DNA of 64,000 bases from Pseudomonas akapageensis (GTDB taxonomy: Bacteria > Pseudomonadota > Gammaproteobacteria > Pseudomonadales > Pseudomonadaceae): NCBI RefSeq assembly GCF_011355085.1, contig NZ_VXCP01000035.1:44631-108630 (forward strand), written 5' to 3'. Made by a program: the position numbers and the translations under genes. Below, one piece after another: positions 48,403-57,217 of this stretch (its first letter is position 1; the number at the start of each line of letters is the position of its first letter). Below the pieces are notes generated by a model. The model saw only the letters and a list, made by a program, of their open reading frames with translations, ran no database searches and was not told where the DNA came from.

Positions 48403-49275
48403 TTATTCGCCCTTCTGTTTTTCCAGTGCCACCTGATATAGCACGTTCTTGCGCACCCCGGTAATTTCCGCGGCAAGCGCTGCCGCCCGCTTGAGGGGCA
48501 TTTCAGCGAGCAGCAGATCCAGAATGCGCATGACTTCGCCACTGACGGCCTCATCACTTTCAGGTGCGGTCCAGCCTGCCACCAGGACCACGCATTCGCC
48601 GCGCTGCTGATTGCTGTCGGCTTCGACGAACTCGCGAAGTTGCGCAAGCGGCAAACCCTTCAGCGTTTCGAACGTCTTGGTCAATTCTCGCGCCAGCAAT
48701 GCCGGACGCTCTGCGCCAAAGATAGCCTCCAGGTCCTGCAGGCACTCCAGAATGCGATGTGGCGCTTCGTAGAAAATCAGCGTGCGCGGCTCTTCCTTCA
48801 ACAACTCCAGACGCGCCCGGCGGCCAGCCGTCTTGGCCGGCAGAAACCCCTCGAAGATGAAGCGATCGGAAGGCAACCCTGCCGCCGACAACGCTGCAAT
48901 CAAGGCACAGGCTCCCGGGACCGGGACCACGGCAATCCCCGCTGCACGCGCCTGACGCACCAGATGATAGCCAGGATCGGAAATCAGCGGCGTGCCGGCA
49001 TCGGAAATCAGGGCGACATTGTCACCGGCCTGCAGGCGGGTCAGAAATCGACTGCCCTCGTCGCGCTCGTTGTGCTCATGACAGGCGGCCAACGGCGTAT
49101 TGATGCCGAAGTGCTGGAGCAAGCGGATCGAATGACGGGTGTCTTCGGCGGCAATCAGCGCCACCTCACTCAGCACCTTGAGGGCCCGGGCACTCATGTC
49201 ATCCAGGTTACCAATGGGCGTGGCGACCACATAAAGCGTGCCAGCAGTGGAATTCGAAATACCTGGAACAGTCAC
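48403..49275 (-). CDS. rsmI: 16S rRNA (cytidine(1402)-2'-O)-methyltransferase RsmI
   Basis: A 290-aa tetrapyrrole-methylase-fold enzyme. It has GTLYVVATPIGNLDDMS near the N-terminus, AEDTRHSIRLL, and the SAM-site ISDAGTPLISDPGY. GTG 49275 is preferred because AGG lies 8 bases upstream; a GTG at 49284 is the alternative (293 aa). It completes the double methylation of C1402 begun by RsmH. Divergent from lpoA, as is usual in gamma-proteobacteria. Confidence 0.96.
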   Translation of the reverse strand: MTVPGISNSTAGTLYVVATPIGNLDDMSARALKVLSEVALIAAEDTRHSIRLLQHFGINTPLAACHEHNERDEGSRFLTRLQAGDNVALISDAGTPLISDPGYHLVRQARAAGIAVVPVPGACALIAALSAAGLPSDRFIFEGFLPAKTAGRRARLELLKEEPRTLIFYEAPHRILECLQDLEAIFGAERPALLARELTKTFETLKGLPLAQLREFVEADSNQQRGECVVLVAGWTAPESDEAVSGEVMRILDLLLAEMPLKRAAALAAEITGVRKNVLYQVALEKQKGE

Positions 49276-49444
49276 GACACACACCTGTCTTAATGGTCAA
49301 ACCGCCATTGTACAGCCTGCGACAAACCCTGCCCTGTAACATTTGCTCGACCAATATGAATGGTTTCACACCAGTAACATCGCGCCCCGGCCAGTGCTTG
49401 GGTACAATTGCCCGTTAATTTGATCGAGTATCAGGGACACTTAC

Positions 49445-51259
49445 ATGATTGCTTGCCTGCGGCTGCTCTCCGCCCTCTGCCTTGCTGCCTTGCTGGCAGC
49501 CTGCGCCAGTTCGCCTTCGTCGAGCCTTGGCGAACTTCCGCGCACCCCGGATGCCAGCATCGAGCAACTGCTCGAGCGAGCAGCCTCCAGCAAAGACCCG
49601 GAAGAAGCCAGCCTGCTGCGCCTCAGTGCAGCCGACCAGGCCTATCGGCAAAAGAACTTCGTACAATCGGCGCGCATTCTCGAACAAGTGCCGCTGGATC
49701 AACTCAAGCCAGCACAACAGATATTTGCCAGCACCCTGTCCGCCGAACTGGCCATGACTCGCAACCAGCCCAAGGCCGCACTCAGCGCCTTGAGCCACCC
49801 GAGCATGGAGCGCCTGGACGAGCTGCCGCCCGAGCAACAGGTCCGCACTCATAGCGTACGTGCCGCCGCACTGGCAGCCGACGGTCAGACCCTGGCTGCC
49901 GCCCGGGAACGCATTGCCATCAGCCCGATGCTCAAAGGCAAACAGGCGGCAGCGAACAATGACGCGATCTGGACCCTGGTCGCCTCACTGCCAACCGAGC
50001 AACTGCACAGCACCGGCAAGGACGAACTGGCAGGCTGGATGAGCCTTGCCCTGGCCGTGAAAAGCGCCGGCAGTCTGGAACAGCAACAGGCCGCCATCGA
50101 TAACTGGAAAGCCCAGAACCCCGATCACCCCGCCGCCAGGGAATTGCCCCTGTCGCTGACCAAACTCAAGGAGATGGCCAGCCAGCCACTGACCAAAATC
50201 GCCCTGCTGCTGCCCCAGGAAGGCCAGCTTGCCTCGGTAGGCCGCGCCCTGCGCGACGGCTTCATGGCCGCTCACTTCCAGGCCGAACAGGCCGGCCTGA
50301 AACCGCCGGTCGTCGAAGTCTTCGACAGCTCGCGACTGACCTCCATGGATGACTTCTACCGCCAGGCCCAGGCTGCCGGCGTGCAACTGGTCGTCGGCCC
50401 ACTGGAAAAACCCCTGGTCAAGCAACTGAGCAGCCGCCAGACACTGCCGATCACCACATTGGCACTGAACTACAGCGATGCAGGTCAGGCCAGCCCACCC
50501 GAACTGTTCCAGTTCGGCCTTGCCGCCGAAGACGAAGCACGCGAAGTGTCCCGCCGCGCCCGCGCAGACGGCATGCATCGCGCCGTGGCACTGGTACCGA
50601 AAGGCGAATGGGGCGACCGCGTACTCAAGGCCTTCCGTGAAGACTGGGAAGCCAATGGTGGCACCCTGATCGCCGCCGAACACGTCGACCAGCCAGTGGC
50701 CCTGGCCCAGCAGATCGCCGACCTGTTCCAGCTGCGCCAGAGCGAAGGGCGCGCCAAGAGCCTGCAAAGCACCGTCGGTGGTGCCGTCTCGGCGCAACCA
50801 TCGCGCCGCCAGGACATCGACTTCATCTTCCTCGCCGCCACGCCGCAGCAGGCCCAGCAGATCAAGCCGACCCTGAACTTCCAGTACGCTGGTGACGTTC
50901 CCGTCTATGCCACCTCGCACCTGTTCAGCGCCAGCGGCGACCAGGCCCAGTACAACGACATGAACGGCATCCGCTTCTGCGAAACGCCATGGCTGCTCGA
51001 TACCGGCAACGCCCTGCGCCAACAAGTGGTGCGCCAGTGGCCGCAAGCCGCCAGCAGCCTCGGTCGCCTGTATGCCATGGGCGTCGACGCCTACAGCCTG
51101 GCGCCACGCCTGACCCAGCTCAAGGCCCTGCCGGACAACCGCATCGAGGGCATGTCGGGCAGCCTCAGCATGAGCCCGAACCAGCGAATCGAACGTCATC
51201 TGCCCTGGGCCGAATTCGAAGGCGGCCAGGTCAAACGCCTGCCGGATACGCCGCGCTGA
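49445..51259 (+). CDS. Penicillin-binding protein activator LpoA-type lipoprotein
   Basis: A 604-aa outer-membrane lipoprotein. The signal ends in LLAAC with the lipid-bearing Cys20. Residues about 40-250 are TPR-like helices; the C-terminal half is a periplasmic-binding-protein fold (KIALLLPQEGQLASVGRALRDGF, VVGPLEKPLVKQL). In E. coli LpoA activates PBP1a. The order rsmI / lpoA-yraN-gmhA/diaA-dolP is the standard cluster. The stop overlaps the yraN start. Confidence 0.93.
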   Translation: MIACLRLLSALCLAALLAACASSPSSSLGELPRTPDASIEQLLERAASSKDPEEASLLRLSAADQAYRQKNFVQSARILEQVPLDQLKPAQQIFASTLSAELAMTRNQPKAALSALSHPSMERLDELPPEQQVRTHSVRAAALAADGQTLAAARERIAISPMLKGKQAAANNDAIWTLVASLPTEQLHSTGKDELAGWMSLALAVKSAGSLEQQQAAIDNWKAQNPDHPAARELPLSLTKLKEMASQPLTKIALLLPQEGQLASVGRALRDGFMAAHFQAEQAGLKPPVVEVFDSSRLTSMDDFYRQAQAAGVQLVVGPLEKPLVKQLSSRQTLPITTLALNYSDAGQASPPELFQFGLAAEDEAREVSRRARADGMHRAVALVPKGEWGDRVLKAFREDWEANGGTLIAAEHVDQPVALAQQIADLFQLRQSEGRAKSLQSTVGGAVSAQPSRRQDIDFIFLAATPQQAQQIKPTLNFQYAGDVPVYATSHLFSASGDQAQYNDMNGIRFCETPWLLDTGNALRQQVVRQWPQAASSLGRLYAMGVDAYSLAPRLTQLKALPDNRIEGMSGSLSMSPNQRIERHLPWAEFEGGQVKRLPDTPR

Positions 51260-51630
51260 TGCCAGCCGCGCCGCACTTGCACGCCGGCAAGGAAGCCGAG
51301 GCCCAGGCCCTGAACTTTCTGAAGGAACAAGGTCTGCGCCTGCTGGCGCAGAACTGGTCATGCAAACGCGGTGAGCTAGATCTGGTCATGCTTGACGGCG
51401 ATACAGTAGTATTCGCCGAAGTCCGCTACCGGCTGCACGCGCAATGGGGCGGCGCACTCGGTAGCATCGACGCGCGCAAGCGCGAGAAGCTGGTAATTGC
51501 CGCACAGTATTTTTTACAGAAGGAATCGCGCTGGGCCAGTCATCCCTGCCGCTTCGACGTGATCGCCCTCGAAGGCACACCGGGTGAGGCCCCCAGGCTG
51601 AACTGGTTAAAAAATGCCTTCGATAGCTAA
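51259..51630 (+). CDS. YraN family (UPF0102) endonuclease-like protein
   Basis: A 123-aa protein with the restriction-endonuclease-like core: GKEAEAQALNFLKEQGLRLLAQNW, then RGELDLVMLDGDTVVFAEVRYR, where E-x-D..E-x-R replaces the usual E-x-K. Start ATG 51259 shares one base with the lpoA stop. Function unproved; the fold suggests DNA binding or cutting, and the position next to diaA/gmhA is conserved. Confidence 0.9.
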   Translation: MPAAPHLHAGKEAEAQALNFLKEQGLRLLAQNWSCKRGELDLVMLDGDTVVFAEVRYRLHAQWGGALGSIDARKREKLVIAAQYFLQKESRWASHPCRFDVIALEGTPGEAPRLNWLKNAFDS

Positions 51631-51773
51631 TGCCGCACTTTCGGCAGCCGTTACATCCTATCTAAATCAACGTTTTTTGCTCTTTGCTTTGCGGGCTGCA
51701 CATTCATGTGCCGGGAAGCCTCTGAGAAGACTCAGACAGCGCCCGACCAGCCGCCCTACTTAAGGTCACATTG

Positions 51774-52367
51774 ATGGACATGCAATCCCGAATTCGCCAG
51801 CTATTTCAGGCCAGCATCAACACCAAGCAACAGGCGATGGAAGTCCTTGCACCGCACATCGAGCAAGCCAGTCAGGTCATGGTCAATGCACTGCTCAACG
51901 AAGGCAAGATGCTTTCCTGCGGCAATGGCGGCTCGGCCGGTGACGCCCAGCACTTCTCTTCAGAGCTGCTCAACCGCTTCGAACGCGAGCGCCCCAGCCT
52001 GCCGGCCATTGCCCTGACGACCGACAGCTCGACCATCACCTCGATCGCCAACGATTACAGCTACAACGAAATCTTCTCCAAACAGATCCGTGCACTGGGC
52101 CAACCGGGCGATGTGCTGCTGGCGATTTCCACCAGCGGAAACTCGGCGAACATTATTCAAGCGATCCAGGCCGCACATGATCGCGAAATGATTGTCGTAG
52201 CAATGACCGGACGCGACGGTGGCGGCATGGCCTCCTTGCTGCTGCCCGAAGATGTCGAGATTCGCGTTCCGGCCAACGTCACCGCACGTATCCAGGAAGT
52301 CCACCTGCTGGCGATCCATTGCCTCTGCGATCTGATCGACAGCCAATTGTTCGGGAGTGAAGAATGA
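51774..52367 (+). CDS. gmhA: SIS-domain phosphoheptose isomerase (GmhA / DiaA-like)
   Basis: A 197-aa SIS-domain protein with SCGNGGSAGDAQHFSSELLNRF and LAISTSGNSANII. Pseudomonads annotate this locus as GmhA, which makes D-glycero-manno-heptose 7-phosphate for LPS; in E. coli the gene at the same position is diaA, a DnaA-binding initiator factor. The sequence fits either, so the symbol is provisional. ATG 51774 is chosen over the TTG before it. Overlaps the next gene by 4 bp. Confidence 0.85.
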   Translation: MDMQSRIRQLFQASINTKQQAMEVLAPHIEQASQVMVNALLNEGKMLSCGNGGSAGDAQHFSSELLNRFERERPSLPAIALTTDSSTITSIANDYSYNEIFSKQIRALGQPGDVLLAISTSGNSANIIQAIQAAHDREMIVVAMTGRDGGGMASLLLPEDVEIRVPANVTARIQEVHLLAIHCLCDLIDSQLFGSEE

Positions 52368-52942
52368 CCCCTAATCGCATCGGCCTGATGGCCCTGACCC
52401 TGTGCCTCGGCCTCAGCGGCTGCAGCTCGATCGTCAACGTCTCGCGCGAAGCCCCGATCGAAGACGATCGCGGCACCCGCACCCTCGGCAGCAAGATCGA
52501 CGACTCGCTGATCGAAACCAAGGTTGCCGTCAACATCGCCAAGGCCAACCCCGACCTGGACAAGAACTCGCACATCGTCGTGAGCAGTTTCAACGGCGTC
52601 GTGCTGCTTGCCGGCCAGGTTCCGCGCCCCGACCTCAAGGCCACGGCCGAACAAGTTGCCAGCTCCGTACAGCGCGTCAAGACGGTCCACAACGAACTGC
52701 AGATCCTGCCACCCTCCTCCTTGCTGGCCCGCAATAACGACACCTGGCTGACCACCAAGATCAAGACCCAGATGCTCGCCGACAACAGCATCCCCGGCTC
52801 ACGGATCAAGATCATCACCGAAAATGGCATCGTCTACATGCTGGGCCTGGTCACCAGGCAGGAAGCCGCCCAGGCGACCAGCCTGGTGCAGGGCGTGTCT
52901 GGCGTACAGAAAATCGTCAAGCTGTTCGAATACATCGACTGA
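52364..52942 (+). CDS. BON-domain outer-membrane lipoprotein (DolP/YraP-like)
   Basis: A 192-aa lipoprotein: the signal ends in LSGC with Cys20, then two BON domains (about residues 45-110 and 115-190). DolP in E. coli supports outer-membrane integrity and the BAM complex at the septum. Start overlaps gmhA (ATGA). It is the last core gene before the genomic island. Confidence 0.92.
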   Translation: MTPNRIGLMALTLCLGLSGCSSIVNVSREAPIEDDRGTRTLGSKIDDSLIETKVAVNIAKANPDLDKNSHIVVSSFNGVVLLAGQVPRPDLKATAEQVASSVQRVKTVHNELQILPPSSLLARNNDTWLTTKIKTQMLADNSIPGSRIKIITENGIVYMLGLVTRQEAAQATSLVQGVSGVQKIVKLFEYID

Positions 52943-52960
52943 CGCTTTTCATGCGCCAGG

Positions 52961-52978
52961 AAAAAAGGCGATCCCTCG
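52961..52978. other. Candidate island junction: half of a terminator stem
   Basis: AAAAAAGGCGATCCCTCGG has the form of the left arm and loop of an intrinsic terminator for the dolP-like gene, but the expected right arm (GGATCGCC followed by T) is missing. The following sequence has different character. This may mark where the island entered. Confidence 0.35.
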
Positions 52979-53015
52979 GTTCTTTGCAGCGCAGTAATGT
53001 GTACTAAAGCCAACG

Positions 53016-53042
53016 ATAGCCCTCGCTTAGAGGGCTATTTTA
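53016..53042. terminator. Terminator hairpin at the island edge
   Basis: Perfect 9-bp stem ATAGCCCTC-GCTTA-GAGGGCTAT followed by TTTTAT. It would insulate the island operon from readthrough out of the core gene. Confidence 0.8.
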
Positions 53043-53044
53043 TG

Positions 53045-53090
53045 CAACAAAATTGTTGTATTTGACAGCTCTAGATCTACTACCTATACC
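53045..53090 (+). promoter_or_regulatory. Promoter and dyad upstream of the recombinase operon
   Basis: A sigma70 promoter with -35 TTGACA (53062-53067), a 17-bp spacer and -10 TATACC (53085-53090). Just upstream lies a perfect dyad CAACAA-AA-TTGTTG (53045-53058), three bases before the -35, well placed for an operator. The leader to the ATG at 53119 is about 20 bases. Confidence 0.7.
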
Positions 53091-53118
53091 AAATGGACTA
53101 TTTGGCGAGGGTTGCTAG

Positions 53119-54585
53119 ATGCCGGCAGTGGACGCATATGCAAAGGTCGTGGTCGATAACTCAGGATTTCGAAGTGAAATCCCAGTCCTTCTGACCCAGG
53201 AAGGAGTTGTCCTACCCCTTCTGGACTATCTGCTAAACAAAGCGAATGAGCGCAGCCATGCCTGGCAACACAACGTCGTCATCGCGGCAAAGCTGCTGCT
53301 TGAGTACATGGAAGCCAATCAGGGCAATTTCTCAGACCCTACCACCCTGTTTCAGTCATTCGCGACTCGCCTCTATACCGGCACCATTGGCGATGACGGC
53401 CTTGATCCCTCCGGTTTGTATTGGATACCAGCCAGTACTGCCATGGCCAATCGGCACCTCAATGCTCTCAAAGGGTTGACCGATTACTTGGCTGATCATG
53501 AGGGCGTTCAGCACATGAACCCCTTGGTGACCGCCAATAGCTACGACCAGCGCCTGAACTATGCCGCTTGGTATCGCCGCAACCAGAACGATTTTCTTGG
53601 TCACATCAAGGATAAGACGGTCAACGAAACCGTCCAAAAAGCGCGCAACGTCAGGGGAAGACGTAAGCTGAGCAACACCGACGATGATGCTGTTGCCTTT
53701 CCTGAGCGGTTATTCGAACGTTTTTATCTGGAGGGAGTAGGCGGCGCACATGATCGACGTTGCGCCGTCCGCGACCAGCTCATCACCATGATGATGCACG
53801 GTGCTGGCTTGCGCGAAAGCGAGCCTTTGCATCTTTGGATTCAGGATGTACTGATCGACCCGCATGACCTCAAGAGAGCTCTCGTCCGCGTCTACCATCC
53901 CGAAGAAGGTAAGGCGCCCGAAGACTGGAAGAGTCGGACAGGAAAGACGAACCGCTCGGCCTATCTGCGAGAAAAGCACGTCCTAGCTCCGCGTAACAAG
54001 CTCAGGGGCACCAAAGCTGTAGGTTGGAAAGTTCGGACTCACGACCACAGCGACTTCTACATCCAATTGCACTGGTTTCCAACTGACTTTGGTCGACTGT
54101 TCCTGAAGCTTTGGAAAGAGCACCTGTTTTACCTAGCGAGCATCGACCGCCACCATCCCTACGCATTCGTTTCCTATGAACAGGACTCTTTGGGTCAGCC
54201 CTACACCCTGAATGCGTTCAACAAAAACTACGCAGCCGCGATGGCCAGGGTTGGGCTATCCACATCCAAGGTCGAGGGTCGCTCACCCCATGGACACCGT
54301 CATGCTTTCGGTCGCCGGCTCACCCGAGCAGGCGTTGATCCGGTGATACGCAAGAAAGCGCTGCATCATTCATCGCTTGAGTCGCAGGTCGTCTATACGG
54401 CTCCCGGCATAGCTGATGTGAGCCAAGCGCTGGATCAAGCGAGCAAACGCTTAGATGAGCATCCTGCAGATAGCCGACTCATTCAGACCTTCAGTAACTG
54501 GGATGAGGTCATAAATACTGGGTTCGAAGACATCGATCCAATAGGCCTACTCTCGGGGCCAAACGCTAAACTCAGGAAGGTCTGA
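53119..54585 (+). CDS. gmtY: Tyrosine recombinase, Gamma-Mobile-Trio GmtY type
   Basis: A 488-aa site-specific recombinase. An N-terminal SAM-like DNA-binding domain (about residues 20-180) precedes a catalytic domain with Arg232 in GAGLRESE, His391-x-x-Arg394 in HGHRHAF, His417 and the nucleophile Tyr426 in SQVVYT: a complete tyrosine-recombinase set. It is the first of five nearly contiguous genes. Size, position and the two following partners match GmtY of Gamma-Mobile-Trio islands, which I assign from memory of that family. No tRNA lies at the edge, unlike many integrase islands. Confidence 0.82.
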   Translation: MPAVDAYAKVVVDNSGFRSEIPVLLTQEGVVLPLLDYLLNKANERSHAWQHNVVIAAKLLLEYMEANQGNFSDPTTLFQSFATRLYTGTIGDDGLDPSGLYWIPASTAMANRHLNALKGLTDYLADHEGVQHMNPLVTANSYDQRLNYAAWYRRNQNDFLGHIKDKTVNETVQKARNVRGRRKLSNTDDDAVAFPERLFERFYLEGVGGAHDRRCAVRDQLITMMMHGAGLRESEPLHLWIQDVLIDPHDLKRALVRVYHPEEGKAPEDWKSRTGKTNRSAYLREKHVLAPRNKLRGTKAVGWKVRTHDHSDFYIQLHWFPTDFGRLFLKLWKEHLFYLASIDRHHPYAFVSYEQDSLGQPYTLNAFNKNYAAAMARVGLSTSKVEGRSPHGHRHAFGRRLTRAGVDPVIRKKALHHSSLESQVVYTAPGIADVSQALDQASKRLDEHPADSRLIQTFSNWDEVINTGFEDIDPIGLLSGPNAKLRKV

Positions 54586-54586
54586 C

Positions 54587-57217
54587 ATGGGAAAGGGAAA
54601 GGGAAAGGAAAAAAAGTATAATGGCCGCAATAGTGATCTAACTTTTTCTTGGTTAACGCGAGATCATGGCGAGCATTGGGAAGAATGGCGAGTGCTTTTT
54701 TCGGGCTGGATAAATACGCAACACCAAGCTCTTAGTCAAAAGTTGACCTCGATCAGTTTTTTTGCATTGAATTTTTTGCAAAAGATACCCATGGGGCATC
54801 AACCTGCCTCCTTGTTTCAAGCAAGCAGGAAAAGCTTACTACCAGATCTTGAAAGCTTGATTTCGGAAGGTCGAAATAGCGTAATTGCGCGCATACAAAA
54901 TCATATTTTTCACTTGATCAATTGGGTGATTGCTGAACAATTTTCCGAACCAAACGACGAGGGTCGGATGATTCCGTTGGTGGCTAATCCCTTTGGAATG
55001 GCCAGCACCAGTGGCATGCCTTACACGGAATCGGTGCATAACCCGCTGCCGTATGCATACATCAAGGAATTGCGTGAAATTTTATGCCCTCAACCATTTG
55101 GTGATTTCGGCGACTGGGTCTGGGCGCAACAGGCAACAGGCCAAGAGCGCTCCGATGGTAGATCAGCAGCGTTAACCGGCGACTGGTTCGAGGTCGATCC
55201 TTCCTTGATCGATACTAACGATCCTGACTGTGTGTGGCGAGTGCGCACCATAGGTCGCCGCAATGCTGGAAAGAGGATTTCAGTTCAAACTCACGAGATC
55301 TGGTCGCCCATTCGTGCAGTGGCAATCTTGGTCAAGCTTCACCTTCCATTACGCACCTTTCAGGTTCGCTTTCTCGACTCGGGCGAGGCCGATACTTGGC
55401 GCTACGAAGAAGGCAAATGGGTGATCAATAAACGGCACTCATTCAAAAATGGCAGCGAAAAAAATCCTTGGAACCGAGGAATATTCCGTCGCATTGTTGA
55501 CCGTGACATTGGCGATGTCATGACCGGACTGTACATAAGTACCAACAAGACCGCAGATCAGAATAAAGACGAGCGCGAACGTGGCTATACCATCCCTTGG
55601 CAGCATGCTGAAGTGCTGCATTGGCTAGAAAAACTGCGAAACTGGCAAGAGAAGTATAATCCAATTGTTCAGCCAACCCCATGCACGGAGCTGGAAAGTA
55701 AGCATTTCGGCTATGCCACGTCAGAACAGCAACAACGTGATATGGGGGCCATCTCGTTCCTGTTTCGCGACGCTTGCGCCAAGGGCCTAGATCGTTGCAA
55801 ACCCATAGGAAAAAATAATCTTGAAGTGATTTGGTATCGATTGCTTAGCACTTTGGAAGACCGGGTCGCGTCACGTGGACAAACCCTTAGTGACGGCACT
55901 CGATTGCGTTTTGTGAAAGATTATGGGGAGAAATATGGAGGGAGAAAGACAGCCACCGAATTTCCGCTACATAGTCTGCGAGTATCACTGCTGACCTGCT
56001 TTGCAATGGAGGGCAAGGTGCCAATGCCCGCACTGTCCAAGCTCCTTGCAGGGCACTCGCGACTAATCATGACGCTCTATTACACGAAACCAACTCCGGC
56101 GATGATGACCAAAGCGTTGGACGCGGCCAGTCTCAAAATTGAGGCCGCACAAGACGATAGCTTGCGTACATTCCTCCGTGATGCAGAGATGCGCCAGATC
56201 AAGGGAAAAGTTGCTTACCGTGACGCGGCATCCTTGGAAGCTGCATTAGCAAACCGAAATCCTATCGGCTGGGAACATCGCCATGTTGGCATTTGCCTAG
56301 TCGGCGGCAACACTACTAAGTCGGACGAAATCGGGTCTGTCGGCGGTTGCTGGAACGGGGGTGAGTTCATGTATTCAAGGGGCAAAGGTCTGGATTCTTA
56401 CGGCCCTGTCCCCAACGGCCCAGAAAATTGCACTCGTTGCCGTTGGCTTGCAACCGACGCACGGTATCTGGACGCGCTGCGAGCGCAGTTCAATAACCAG
56501 AGCTACAAGGCTTCTATGGCTGCCAACTTGGCGGTTGAGCATGAGCAGGTACGAGACATCTTACTTGACGCTCGATACCGCGCAACAGAAGAGGGGCGAC
56601 CTTTCCTGCAGCAGCATGAGTTGCAGGAGGCCGAGCGGCGCTATGAAAAACAAATTGTCCTTGCCGATCAGTACGCCAAGGACATGATCGCCACCTTCCA
56701 ACTGATCGCTCGCTTGATTGCCATTGAAGAGGGGCGTGCCGAAGGCGACAACGCCACCAAACTCGTGGCTGTCGGAAGCATGCAGGACATTCATCAGCCC
56801 ATCAGCCTCATCGAAACCAGTTCAGAGCTGCTGCAGTTGGCCCAAATCTGCGAAGACGCAGAAGTCTATCCCGACCTCGCCGATGACGTTCGCAAGACGC
56901 CTGCTATCGAAAAACGCTCACGGGCGCTCAACAACATGCTGATGCGCAATGGCTACACACCGCTTTTCATGCAGATGGACGAGCGCATGCAACTCATTGC
57001 CGGCAACGCCATGATGCGAGCGATGGCCCGCAAGGCATCGCCAAATGACCAATTGGAAGGCTTCACCTACATCTCTGGGGTGCTGGAAGCTGGACAGCTC
57101 ATGAAATTGCTCCCGGAAGGCATCACAGCCCTGGAAGAGGTTTATCAGGGCTCAGTGACTAAGCTGTCTGAACTGATCGCCACCTCATCGAAAGCCACTT
57201 TGGAGGTCAGGCCATGA
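54587..57217 (+). CDS. gmtZ: Large recombinase-like protein, Gamma-Mobile-Trio GmtZ type
   Basis: An 876-aa protein starting 1 bp after gmtY. A degenerate tyrosine-recombinase core is visible: a candidate first Arg at 256 (LPLRTFQVRFL), His462-x-x-Arg465 (HSLR), His490 (AGHS) and Tyr498/Tyr499 (LYYTK). After it comes a 370-residue extension absent from ordinary integrases, with Cys at 570, 588, 615 and 618 (the last pair as CTRC), perhaps a zinc site, and then long charged helices. The first 1.3 kb is visibly more A/T-rich than the end. Assigned to GmtZ by order and size. Confidence 0.8.
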   Translation: MGKGKGKEKKYNGRNSDLTFSWLTRDHGEHWEEWRVLFSGWINTQHQALSQKLTSISFFALNFLQKIPMGHQPASLFQASRKSLLPDLESLISEGRNSVIARIQNHIFHLINWVIAEQFSEPNDEGRMIPLVANPFGMASTSGMPYTESVHNPLPYAYIKELREILCPQPFGDFGDWVWAQQATGQERSDGRSAALTGDWFEVDPSLIDTNDPDCVWRVRTIGRRNAGKRISVQTHEIWSPIRAVAILVKLHLPLRTFQVRFLDSGEADTWRYEEGKWVINKRHSFKNGSEKNPWNRGIFRRIVDRDIGDVMTGLYISTNKTADQNKDERERGYTIPWQHAEVLHWLEKLRNWQEKYNPIVQPTPCTELESKHFGYATSEQQQRDMGAISFLFRDACAKGLDRCKPIGKNNLEVIWYRLLSTLEDRVASRGQTLSDGTRLRFVKDYGEKYGGRKTATEFPLHSLRVSLLTCFAMEGKVPMPALSKLLAGHSRLIMTLYYTKPTPAMMTKALDAASLKIEAAQDDSLRTFLRDAEMRQIKGKVAYRDAASLEAALANRNPIGWEHRHVGICLVGGNTTKSDEIGSVGGCWNGGEFMYSRGKGLDSYGPVPNGPENCTRCRWLATDARYLDALRAQFNNQSYKASMAANLAVEHEQVRDILLDARYRATEEGRPFLQQHELQEAERRYEKQIVLADQYAKDMIATFQLIARLIAIEEGRAEGDNATKLVAVGSMQDIHQPISLIETSSELLQLAQICEDAEVYPDLADDVRKTPAIEKRSRALNNMLMRNGYTPLFMQMDERMQLIAGNAMMRAMARKASPNDQLEGFTYISGVLEAGQLMKLLPEGITALEEVYQGSVTKLSELIATSSKATLEVRP

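Noticed and set aside
52943..53118. tRNA as the island attachment site
   Set aside because: No tRNA-like sequence or tRNA 3' end is present at the left junction, although tyrosine recombinases often use one.
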